Shown in pieces: positions 17,116 to 24,324 of a DNA stretch of 64,000 nucleotides; within the stretch, counting starts at the first letter, position 1; each line of letters opens with the position of its first letter. The notes beneath the pieces are model-generated. The model was not told the origin of the DNA and did no database searches. It was given only the letters and a program-made list of their open reading frames with translations. The DNA is from Stenotrophomonas maltophilia (GTDB taxonomy: Bacteria > Pseudomonadota > Gammaproteobacteria > Xanthomonadales > Xanthomonadaceae). Both the position numbers and the translations under genes were made by a program. The stretch is from the NCBI GenBank assembly GCA_002364755.1, contig DEZI01000027.1, forward strand, positions 100,030-164,029, written 5' to 3'.

Positions 17116-17220
17116 GGCCGGTCGGGATGGGCTGCGCAGGGGCGTGAGCCGCATGGATGCGGCGACCGAGCTACATGGACGTACTTGCAGCGTCCCCTGC
17201 GCAGCCCATCCCGACCGGCC
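17116..17220 (-). repeat. Composite 3'-end palindromic element, copy R3
   Basis: Arms 17116-17142 and 17194-17220 are perfect reverse complements over 27 bases, and the core 17143-17193 matches the R1 core closely. Read in the murU direction the core has the same orientation as copies R1 and R2 relative to their genes. The arm sequence has nothing in common with the R2 arms. The AACGTC stretch and the first hairpin are not recognisable in this copy. Confidence 0.8.
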
Positions 17221-17259
17221 AAGCACGGCTTTTGATTTGAGCGCCCAGCCACGAGGGGC

Positions 17260-17970
17260 TCAGCCGTTCGCCGCCAACTCCGCATCCAGCGCCCGCAGCC
17301 GATCCACCGTCCCGACATCGGTCCAGCGCCCGCGATGGTGCTGCCCGGTCATCAACCCCTGCGCCATGAAGTGCTTCTGCAGCGGCACCACCGAGAACTT
17401 CGGTGGAACAAGCTCGCTGCCCGGCGCATCGCCGATCACCGCGCGCCAGTCCGCCACGATCGACGGCTGGTACACGCCGATGCCGGCATAGGTCAGGCAC
17501 GGTCCGGCGCGGTCGTGGTGCAGCAGGCCCTGCGCATCCAGGCGGTAATCGCCCTCGGGGTGCTGTGCCGGGTTGTCCACCAGCACCAGGTGCGCCTGGC
17601 CCTGCGGCTCAGCGGGCAGGGTGGCGAAATCGAAGTCGGTCCAGATATCGCCGTTGACCACCAGGAACGGGGCCTCGCCCAACAGCGGCAGGGCATTGAG
17701 GATGCCGCCGCCGGTTTCCAGCGGGGTCTCGCCTTCGTGCACGAAGTGCAGCTGCAGGCCCCAGTGGCTGCCATCGCCCAGCGTGGCCGCGAACTGCGCG
17801 GCCAGCCAGGCGGTGTTGACCACCACCTCGCGCACGCCCAGCGAGGCCAGCCGCTCTAGGTGCCACACGATCAGCGGCTTGCCGGCCACCGCCAGCAGCG
17901 GCTTGGGCGTGTGCAGGGTCAGCGGGCGCATGCGCTCGCCGAGGCCGGCGGCGAAGATCAGCGCTTTCAT
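17260..17970 (-). CDS. murU: N-acetylmuramate alpha-1-phosphate uridylyltransferase MurU
   Basis: MurU makes UDP-MurNAc from MurNAc-1-phosphate in the recycling route that bypasses MurA and so contributes to intrinsic fosfomycin tolerance in Pseudomonas. The 236 aa protein has the nucleotidyltransferase signature LIFAAGLGERMRPLT, KPLL, and the metal-binding VNGDIWTDF. It overlaps amgK by one base (TGATG). The pairing with amgK makes MurU more likely than a general sugar nucleotidyltransferase. Confidence 0.92.
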   Translation of the reverse strand: MKALIFAAGLGERMRPLTLHTPKPLLAVAGKPLIVWHLERLASLGVREVVVNTAWLAAQFAATLGDGSHWGLQLHFVHEGETPLETGGGILNALPLLGEAPFLVVNGDIWTDFDFATLPAEPQGQAHLVLVDNPAQHPEGDYRLDAQGLLHHDRAGPCLTYAGIGVYQPSIVADWRAVIGDAPGSELVPPKFSVVPLQKHFMAQGLMTGQHHRGRWTDVGTVDRLRALDAELAANG

Positions 17971-18995
17971 CAGCGCACCACGCGCATCGGTGCGGCCAGC
18001 TCGGCAAGCGCCGGCTTGATGCGTTCGTCCAGCAGCTGCTGCAGCGCGGCCAGTGCGGGGTAGCGCGGCAGCACTTCATCCAGGTAGCCGATGAAGCGCG
18101 GCACGTCGTCCAGGTAATGGCCCTTGTTGTCGCGGTAGCGCAGGCGGCTGAAGATGCCCAGGCACTTCAGGTGACGCTGGATGCCCATCCAGTCGGCATC
18201 GCGCAGGAAGGTCGCGCGGTCGGGTACCGGCAGGCCGGCGTCGAGCGCGCGCTGGTGGTACTGCGCCAGCCAGGCGTCCACGCGCGGCAGCGGCCAGCTC
18301 AGGAAGGCGTCCTTGAACAGGCTCACCGCGTCGTAGGCGATCGGGCCACGCACCAGGTCCTGGAAATCGAGGATGGCCGGACCGTCGTCGACCGGCATCA
18401 GGTTGCGCGGCATGTAGTCGCGATGGGTCATCAGCTGGGCCTGGCCCAGTGCGTTGTCCATCAGCAGGCGCTGCGCCTGCTGCAGGCTCTCGGCCTCGGC
18501 GCTGTCCAAGGTAATGCCCAGGTGGCGCTGCAGGAACCATTCGTCGAACAGGCCGGCATCACGCTGCAGCAGGGCTTCGCCGAAGCGGCCGAAATCTTCG
18601 GGCACCGGGATCGCCTGCAGGCGCAGCAGCTGGTCGATGGAACGGTTGAACCAGGCATCGGCATTGCGCTCGTCCAGCACCTTGGCCAGGGTCGGGCCAC
18701 CGAGATCCTCCAGCAGCAGGAAGCCGGCTTCGAGATCCTGGCCCAGCAGGGCAGGCACGCGCAGGCCGTGGTCGTGCAGCAGGCCGCGCATGCGCAGCCA
18801 CGGCCGCGGGTCTTCCAGGCCGGGCGGGGCATCCATCACGATGTGGCTGCCGCGCGTGCTGGTGGTGCGCCAGTAGCTGCGCAGGCCGGCATCGACCGAG
18901 GCGCGCTCGACCACCGCGTTGGCATCGTCCAGCTGGGTGCGGGCCCACTGCAGGCGCTGCGCGCTGCGCTGGGGATCGGAGGCAGGTTCGGTCAT
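17970..18995 (-). CDS. amgK: Anomeric N-acetylmuramate/N-acetylglucosamine kinase AmgK
   Basis: AmgK phosphorylates MurNAc (and GlcNAc) at C1 to feed MurU. The 341 aa protein belongs to the aminoglycoside-phosphotransferase fold: the catalytic loop MTHRDYMPRNLM and the metal-binding ILDFQD are both present. It is upstream of and translationally coupled to murU. Older annotation would call it a generic phosphotransferase. Confidence 0.92.
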   Translation of the reverse strand: MTEPASDPQRSAQRLQWARTQLDDANAVVERASVDAGLRSYWRTTSTRGSHIVMDAPPGLEDPRPWLRMRGLLHDHGLRVPALLGQDLEAGFLLLEDLGGPTLAKVLDERNADAWFNRSIDQLLRLQAIPVPEDFGRFGEALLQRDAGLFDEWFLQRHLGITLDSAEAESLQQAQRLLMDNALGQAQLMTHRDYMPRNLMPVDDGPAILDFQDLVRGPIAYDAVSLFKDAFLSWPLPRVDAWLAQYHQRALDAGLPVPDRATFLRDADWMGIQRHLKCLGIFSRLRYRDNKGHYLDDVPRFIGYLDEVLPRYPALAALQQLLDERIKPALAELAAPMRVVR

Positions 18996-19055
18996 GCAGG
19001 CAGTTCCGGGCGCGACGGGCGCGCCAAGCTCAGGGGGAAAGAGGGAAGAGGGGTG

Positions 19056-19331
19056 TCAGCGGCGTGGGGTGAACAGCCGCATCAGCGCCAGCACGGCCAC
19101 CGCGCCGACCACTGCGCCGAGGAAACCGGCCGGTTCGCCGGGGGAATACCAGCCCATGTACTGGCCGAACCAGCCGGCCACCAGGGCGCCGACGATGCCG
19201 AGCACGATGGTCAGCAGGCAGCCCATGCGGTTGTTGCCGGGCATGAAGAAGCGCCCGAGCAGGCCGACGAAGAAACCGACCAGCAGGATGTACAGCCAGC
19301 TGCTGCTGCCGAACAGACCATTCATGTGCAT
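19056..19331 (-). CDS. GlsB/YeaQ/YmgE family stress-response membrane protein
   Basis: The 91 aa protein has three hydrophobic helices (WLYILLVGFFVGLLGRFFMP, MGCLLTIVLGIVGALVAGW, GFLGAVVGAVAVLALMRLF) in the transglycosylase-associated-protein pattern, with the Gly-rich GxxxGxxGRFxMPG. These are small inner-membrane proteins often induced by stress; the biochemical function is not known. Two start codons are possible (MHMNGL or MNGL). Confidence 0.85.
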   Translation of the reverse strand: MHMNGLFGSSSWLYILLVGFFVGLLGRFFMPGNNRMGCLLTIVLGIVGALVAGWFGQYMGWYSPGEPAGFLGAVVGAVAVLALMRLFTPRR

Positions 19332-19393
19332 GCGTTCCGCTTGGGGTGGACGCAGCCTAGCAAGGCCAGGCTGCGTCCGTCACGGGTGTGCGA

Positions 19394-20911
19394 TCAGCAG
19401 CAGCCGTGGTCGCCGTGGCGGGTGCCGCTGTCGGCAGCCACCGGCGAACCGCTGGTCTCGCCGCGCAGGCTGGCGGCGTAGTGCTCGCTGATGACCTTGG
19501 ACACGCAGGCGGTGACCTTCTTGCCCATCGGGATGTGCAGGAATTCGTTCGGACCGTGCGCGTTGGAGTGCGGGCCGAGCACGCCGGTGATCATGAACTG
19601 GGCGCCCGGGAACTTCTCACCCAGCATGCCCATGAACGGGATCGAGCCGCCTTCGCCCATGTACATCGCCGGCTTGCCGAAGAAGGCCTGGCTGGCGTCG
19701 TCGATGGCCTGGGTCAGCCACGGCGCCATGGCCGGGGCGTTCCAGCCGGTGGAGGCCTTTTCCAGGTCCAGGGTGACCTGTGCGCCGTTCGGCGGATCGC
19801 GCAGCAGCGCTTCCTTCAGCAGTTCGCCGCAGGTCTTGCCGTCGGCGGTCGGCGGCAGGCGCAGCGACAGCTTCACAGAGGTCTGCGGGCGCAGCACGTT
19901 GCCGGCCGATTCCAGCGGCGGCATGCCGCCCACGCCGGTGACCGACAGCGCTGGGCGCCAGGTGCGGTTGAGCACCAGCTCGGTCAGGTCCTCGTTCATC
20001 GGGCGCAGGCCGTCGACCATCGGGAACTTCTCGAAGATCTCGGTATCGACCACTTCAGCGGCACGCTTGGCCTGGGCCTGGCGCTCGGCCGGGATCTCGA
20101 CGTTCATGCCGTCGATCAGGATGCGGCCGGTGTCCTGGTCCTCGATGCGCGACAGGATCTGGCGCAGCAGGCGGAAGCTGGACGGGATGACGCCGGAGGC
20201 ATCGCCGGAATGCACGCCTTCGTTGAGCACCTTGACCGTGAAGTTGCCGCCGGTCAGGCCGCGCAGCGAGGTGGTGCACCACAACTGGTCGTAGTTGGCG
20301 CAGCCCGAATCCAGGCAGACCACCAGCGACGGCTTGCCGATGCGGTCGGCCAGGTGGTCGACGTAGGCCGGCAGGTCGTAGCTGCCCGACTCTTCGCAGG
20401 CTTCGATCAGGACCACGCAGCGGGCGTGCGGCAGGCCCTGGGCCTGCAGGGCCAGCACCGCGGCCAGCGAGCCGAAGATGGCGTAACCGTCGTCGGCGCC
20501 GCCGCGGCCATACAGCTTGTCGCCGCGCAGGACCGGGGTCCAGGGGCCGAGGTCGTCATCCCAGCCGGTCATTTCCGGCTGCTTGTCCAGGTGCCCGTAG
20601 AGCAGGATGGTGTCGTCGCCGGTCTCGGCGCCGGTGGCGGGAATTTCCAGGAAAATCAGCGGGGTGCGGCCTTCCAGGCGCACCACCTCGACCTTCAGGC
20701 CGGGCAGCTGCTGGGCCTTGGCCCAGTTTTCCATCAGGGTGACCGCCTGTTCCATGTAGCCGTTCTGCACCCAGTTGGCGTCGAACATCGGCGACTTGTT
20801 GGGGATGCGGATGTAGTCGACCAACTGCGGGACGATCTCGCTGTCCCACTTGTCATTGACGAATTGGCCGAGCTTGGCGCTGTCCATCTGAAACTCCGGT
20901 TGCATGGGCAT
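19394..20911 (-). CDS. M20 family metallopeptidase (dipeptidase-like) with His/Cys tail
   Basis: This is a zinc peptidase of the ArgE/DapE/carnosinase group (505 aa, or 497 from the inner MDSAKL start). Metal and catalytic motifs are present: LLYGHLDKQPE, YGRGGADDG and EACEESGS, then the dimerisation domain and a final SNAHGPNEF. It is probably cytoplasmic, as no signal peptide is seen. Odd feature: the last residues RHGDHGCC form a metal-binding-looking tail that is not part of the family core. Confidence 0.87.
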   Translation of the reverse strand: MPMQPEFQMDSAKLGQFVNDKWDSEIVPQLVDYIRIPNKSPMFDANWVQNGYMEQAVTLMENWAKAQQLPGLKVEVVRLEGRTPLIFLEIPATGAETGDDTILLYGHLDKQPEMTGWDDDLGPWTPVLRGDKLYGRGGADDGYAIFGSLAAVLALQAQGLPHARCVVLIEACEESGSYDLPAYVDHLADRIGKPSLVVCLDSGCANYDQLWCTTSLRGLTGGNFTVKVLNEGVHSGDASGVIPSSFRLLRQILSRIEDQDTGRILIDGMNVEIPAERQAQAKRAAEVVDTEIFEKFPMVDGLRPMNEDLTELVLNRTWRPALSVTGVGGMPPLESAGNVLRPQTSVKLSLRLPPTADGKTCGELLKEALLRDPPNGAQVTLDLEKASTGWNAPAMAPWLTQAIDDASQAFFGKPAMYMGEGGSIPFMGMLGEKFPGAQFMITGVLGPHSNAHGPNEFLHIPMGKKVTACVSKVISEHYAASLRGETSGSPVAADSGTRHGDHGCC

Positions 20912-21089
20912 GTGATGCCGCCATTCTACGCCTGTGCCGGGGGTAGGGTTTTTCCTACAGCACGTCGGGTATTTGGCTGGCTTTTAGAAATCGCCGAAAC
21001 CGATAGGCTGTGCACATGTGGTGACGGACACTGTTTCGACCGACGGGATTGCCGCTCGGGACGGCCAGAACCACAAGGAGATACACGTC

Positions 21090-21416
21090 GTGCCTTGGTC
21101 AGTCGTGTTCAGGGCGGTGGTGCTGGTGATGTGGGTGGTGGGGGCGCAAGCCGCCGAGCCGATCGACATCAACCGCGCCGATGCCCAGGCGCTTCAGCAG
21201 GGACTGGCGATGGTCGGGGCCGTAAAGGCCGCGGCAATCGTCGAGCACCGGCGCAGACATGGCCCATTTCATCGCGTCGAGGACCTGACGCAGGTGAAAG
21301 GGATAGGGACAGCAATCGTCGAACGGAATCGACAGCGGATCACCGTCGGCAACACGATGTTGCCAGCGGATCCGGTACCCGGATCGGTACCGGTGCGCTC
21401 TGTACCCAGGCGTTGA
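21090..21416 (+). CDS. ComEA-like helix-hairpin-helix exported protein
   Basis: A GTG start at 21090 is preceded by AAGGAG at a 9-bp spacing and gives 108 aa with a signal peptide (VVFRAVVLVMWVVGAQAAEP). The mature part has two helix-hairpin-helix motifs (INRADAQALQQGLAMVGAVKA and RVEDLTQVKGIG), as in ComEA, the periplasmic DNA-binding protein of natural transformation. The frame stays open upstream, but no other ribosome-binding site is as good. Many such single-domain proteins lack proven roles in competence. Confidence 0.83.
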   Translation: MPWSVVFRAVVLVMWVVGAQAAEPIDINRADAQALQQGLAMVGAVKAAAIVEHRRRHGPFHRVEDLTQVKGIGTAIVERNRQRITVGNTMLPADPVPGSVPVRSVPRR

Positions 21417-21771
21417 CAGCAGGATCGTCGGGACCGGCAGGAGGCTGGTTCACCGGACACGGACAGGAAGGCCGTGCCCACCGACCGTCGCAGGGATGCG
21501 GCACCAATCACCAGGACGGTGGCATCACAGACCTGTGGAAGGGGCTGAGATATAAACAGGACGAATGCGGCCGCGTGCAGGATGCAACGCCGCCCCCACA
21601 GCGCAGGATGCGAGGGGGTGGCAGCAGGCCGACAAGGACGTAACGAGTGCCCGGTACGACACATGGCTGTGTCGCCGGGCATTTCTCTTTCTGGCATGGG
21701 CAGAGTGTGGCGCAGCGCCTCACCACCAATGGTGTAGGTTGAGGGTTCCCCCACGGATTGGAACCTGCTGG
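21417..21771. other. 355-bp gene-free region with hairpins
   Basis: No convincing protein gene is present. The stretch holds a small hairpin CACAG-AC-CTGTG near 21527-21538, a GCCGCCCCC...GGGGGTGGC pairing around 21590-21623, and a strong hairpin GCCCGG-GACAC...GTGTC-CCGGGC followed by ATTTCTCTTT near 21650-21690. An sRNA is possible (see findings). The end of the region must contain the promoter of the L,D-transpeptidase gene. Confidence 0.5.
21649..21690 (+). terminator. Hairpin with pyrimidine-rich tail
   Basis: GCCCGG and CCGGGC enclose an inner GACAC/GTGTC stem with loop ATGGCT, followed by ATTTCTCTTT. The form fits a rho-independent terminator read on the plus strand, although the T-tract is interrupted by C. 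Confidence 0.5.
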
Positions 21772-22839
21772 ATGCGCCTGCCCCGTCTGCCCCTGATGCT
21801 CGCACTTGCCCTGGCCCTGCCGCTGGTGGCGCAGGCTGCGACGCCTGCCGCCAAGAGCACCACCGCCACCGCCGAAGTGCGCGGCCCGACCGATCTCAAG
21901 CCCGGTGAATACCTGTGGCACCCGGAAGTGTCGCCGGCCGGCCCGATCGTGCTGGTGGTCAGCCTGGATGAGCAGCGCGCCTACGTGTACCGCAACGGCA
22001 TCGCCATCGGCCTGAGCACGATCAGCTCGGGCAAGACCGGGCATGAAACGCCGACCGGCGTGTTCACCATCCTGCAGAAAGACAAGGATCACAAATCCAA
22101 CCTCTACAACAGCGCGCCGATGCCCTACATGCAGCGGCTGACCTGGGACGGCATCGCCCTGCACGGCGGCAGCCTGCCCGGGCACCCGGCCTCGCATGGC
22201 TGCGTGCGCCTGCCACAGGCCTTCGCGCAGAAGCTGTTCAGCGAGACCCAGCGCGGCGATACGGTGGTGGTGGCCGACGCCAAGAGCGCGCCGATGACCC
22301 TGGCGTACCCGGCGGTGCTGGCACCGGTGAACGCCCGCGGCCAGGCGCTGCCGGAAACCGAAGGCGCCAGCCCGGCCAAGGCGTGGTGGGATGATGCGGC
22401 CGCACCGAGCGGCCAGGTCGGCATCCTGGTCAGCCTGCACGACCAGCGCCTGTACGTGCTGCGCGATGGCGTGATGATCGGCGAATCGCCGCTGCGCGCC
22501 GATGCGCTGCCGGCCTTCCAGGGCACGACGCTGTTCGTGATGGGCCAGGGATTCAGCGAAACGCCGAGCCCGCTGGATACCCAGCAGCGCCTGCACCAGT
22601 GGACCGCCTACCCGCTGCTGGGCCAGGACCGCGCGCAGGCCACCCCGGACCTGCTGGCGACGCCGTCGCTGCCGATGGCGCTGCCGACTGATTTCGCACG
22701 CCAGCTGTACCAGGTGCTGGTGCCGGGCACGACCCTGCTGGTCACCTCGCTGCCGGCCGTGCGCCCAAGCGCGGCTGAATCGGGGATGCAGCCGGTCTTG
22801 GAATCCGAACCGGCCACGCCCACCTCGAAGAAGTCCTGA
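21772..22839 (+). CDS. L,D-transpeptidase family protein
   Basis: The 355 aa exported protein (signal peptide LPLMLALALALPLVAQA) has a YkuD catalytic domain: HETPTGVF, then HGCVRLP with the nucleophile Cys144. The second half (from about residue 215) contains SGQVGILVSLHDQRLYVLRDG, a partial repeat of the first strand region, with no second HGC motif. Such enzymes form 3-3 cross-links or attach proteins to peptidoglycan. The start at 21772 begins a clear signal peptide; the frame is open further upstream without coding character. Confidence 0.88.
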   Translation: MRLPRLPLMLALALALPLVAQAATPAAKSTTATAEVRGPTDLKPGEYLWHPEVSPAGPIVLVVSLDEQRAYVYRNGIAIGLSTISSGKTGHETPTGVFTILQKDKDHKSNLYNSAPMPYMQRLTWDGIALHGGSLPGHPASHGCVRLPQAFAQKLFSETQRGDTVVVADAKSAPMTLAYPAVLAPVNARGQALPETEGASPAKAWWDDAAAPSGQVGILVSLHDQRLYVLRDGVMIGESPLRADALPAFQGTTLFVMGQGFSETPSPLDTQQRLHQWTAYPLLGQDRAQATPDLLATPSLPMALPTDFARQLYQVLVPGTTLLVTSLPAVRPSAAESGMQPVLESEPATPTSKKS

Positions 22840-22856
22840 GTGAATATCGTGTGCCC

Positions 22857-23579
22857 ATGATTGCTTCACGCACGCGCTGGCAGGCCGCCTGTGGCCTGCT
22901 TGCGCTCCTTGCCGCAGCTGGCGCGACGGCGGCAGCACCGGCGGCCACCCCCAGCACCGACGACCTGACCGCGCTGCTGGCGCGCACGGCGCCCAAGGCC
23001 GACCGCCACGTCTTGAAGCTGGCGGCGACGGCTTTGCGCTGCGCGCTGCAGCGGCCGGAACTGGGCATCAAGGCCGAGCGGCTGGGTGTGATCGATTACT
23101 CGCGGCCATCCACCGAGCAACGCCTGTGGGTGTTCGACCTGGCGCGGCAGCGCCTGTTGTTCGAGGAATGGGTAGCGCACGGCCGCAACAGTGGCGGCAA
23201 CCGCACCGAGCACTTCTCCAACCGCGACGGCAGCTTCATGTCCAGCATCGGTGCCTTCACCGCGCAGGAAACCTACATGGGCGGCAACGGCTATTCGCTG
23301 CGGCTGGATGGGCTGGAACCGGGTTTCAACGACAAGGCGCGCGACCGGGCCATCGTCATCCACGGCGCGCCCTACGTGAACCCGACCATGGCCCGCCTGC
23401 AGGGCCGGCTCGGCCGCAGCCTGGGCTGCCCGGCGGTGCGCCTCTCGGTGTCGCGGCCGCTGATCGATTCGCTGCGCGGCGGCACCCTGGTGTTCGCCTA
23501 TTACCCTGATCCGCAATGGCTGCAGCACTCGCAGCTGCTGGCGCCGCAGTGCGGCGAGGCAGGCGTGGCTGCGCGGTGA
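22857..23579 (+). CDS. Murein L,D-transpeptidase catalytic domain protein (YkuD_2 type)
   Basis: The 240 aa exported protein has a signal peptide (QAACGLLALLAAAGATAAAP) and the YkuD_2 pattern: VIHGAPYVNP followed by GRSLGCPAVRLS with the likely nucleophile Cys191. Start could be ATG 22857 or GTG 22851. It follows the previous L,D-transpeptidase by 17 bp and is probably co-transcribed. Two different L,D-transpeptidase types in tandem suggest a role in cell-wall remodelling. Confidence 0.85.
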   Translation: MIASRTRWQAACGLLALLAAAGATAAAPAATPSTDDLTALLARTAPKADRHVLKLAATALRCALQRPELGIKAERLGVIDYSRPSTEQRLWVFDLARQRLLFEEWVAHGRNSGGNRTEHFSNRDGSFMSSIGAFTAQETYMGGNGYSLRLDGLEPGFNDKARDRAIVIHGAPYVNPTMARLQGRLGRSLGCPAVRLSVSRPLIDSLRGGTLVFAYYPDPQWLQHSQLLAPQCGEAGVAAR

Positions 23580-23613
23580 TGCGCGATCGCGCGCGGCATG
23601 ATGCAATGCGCGC

Positions 23614-24219
23614 ATGGACATAGATGCTCTGCTGCGCACCCCAAGCCAGGTGATTTCCAGCCTGGAGTACCGCCGCGAACGCTGGCGCAATGGTCTGGGC
23701 TGGACCCGCGAGATCCTGCGCCTGCCCGCCCAGGGCGATGACTGGGCGCTGCGCCTGTCGGTGGCCGAGATCGAACAGGACGCTGCGTTTTCCGCGTTCC
23801 CCCGCGTGGAGCGCGAGCTGGTGCTGCTGCAGGGCAATGGCGTGCGCCTGCGTTTCGCCGATGGCCGCGTGGCCGAGGTGCTGCCGCCTCATGGTCGCGT
23901 GCGCTTTGCCGGCGAGGAAGCGCTGGACGGCGAGCTGGTCGATGGCACCACCCACGATTTCAACCTGATGTGGAAGCGTGGGTTGTTGCAGGCCGAGCTG
24001 CTGCACCGGCCACTTGTGGGGTCGATGTTCTTCTTCTGCGAACCGGGCGTGGCCTGGGCGTTGTACCTGCTGGCCGGGCATGCGGAATTCGGTGCGGGCA
24101 GCGGGCTGCCGCCGATGCAGGCCGGGGATACCGCATGGTTGGCCGCCGGTGAAAGGCAACGGCATGCATTGCAGGGCGGCGGTGAGTTGTTGGCGATACG
24201 GGTAACGACGGCCGGGTAG
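23614..24219 (+). CDS. HutD family protein
   Basis: The 201 aa cupin-like protein matches the HutD family, whose members are usually near histidine-utilisation genes and are thought to tune that pathway by binding a metabolite. Visible marks are RRERWRNGLGWTREI at the start and the central FSAFPRVERELVLLQGNG. No hut genes are within the window, so it is an orphan here. Its TAG stop (24217-24219) is formed by the GTAG of a SMAG repeat. Confidence 0.85.
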   Translation: MDIDALLRTPSQVISSLEYRRERWRNGLGWTREILRLPAQGDDWALRLSVAEIEQDAAFSAFPRVERELVLLQGNGVRLRFADGRVAEVLPPHGRVRFAGEEALDGELVDGTTHDFNLMWKRGLLQAELLHRPLVGSMFFFCEPGVAWALYLLAGHAEFGAGSGLPPMQAGDTAWLAAGERQRHALQGGGELLAIRVTTAG

Positions 24220-24314
24220 CGCCGGGCCATGCCCGGCGTGATGGGGCGTCGTCAGTGCGGACCAACGGTCCGCACCCACCCCCACCGCGCAGTAGATCCA
24301 CGCCATGCGTGGAT
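24216..24314. repeat. SMAG repeats and hairpin between hutD-like and flavoreductase genes
   Basis: Three palindromes lie in this convergent gap: GTAGCGCCGGGC-CAT-GCCCGGCG (24216-24238), GTGCGGACC-AAC-GGTCCGCAC (24255-24275) and GTAGATCCACGC-CAT-GCGTGGAT (24292-24314). The first supplies the hutD stop codon. All could act as transcript ends for both genes. Confidence 0.8.
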
Positions 24315-24324
24315 GCGGTTGGGG

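Larger units (their letters stand above)
16766..17259. other. 494-bp gene-free repeat block between convergent hda and murU
   Basis: No coding sequence is convincing here. From left to right it holds a hairpin at 16782-16799, a CAACGTCAACGTC stretch at 16819-16832, long palindrome R2 (16856-16963), a GTAG-headed SMAG palindrome (17010-17033), a pyrimidine-rich tract (about 17062-17092) followed by an 8-bp-stem hairpin around TTCCGTGG, and long palindrome R3 (17116-17220). Confidence 0.85.
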
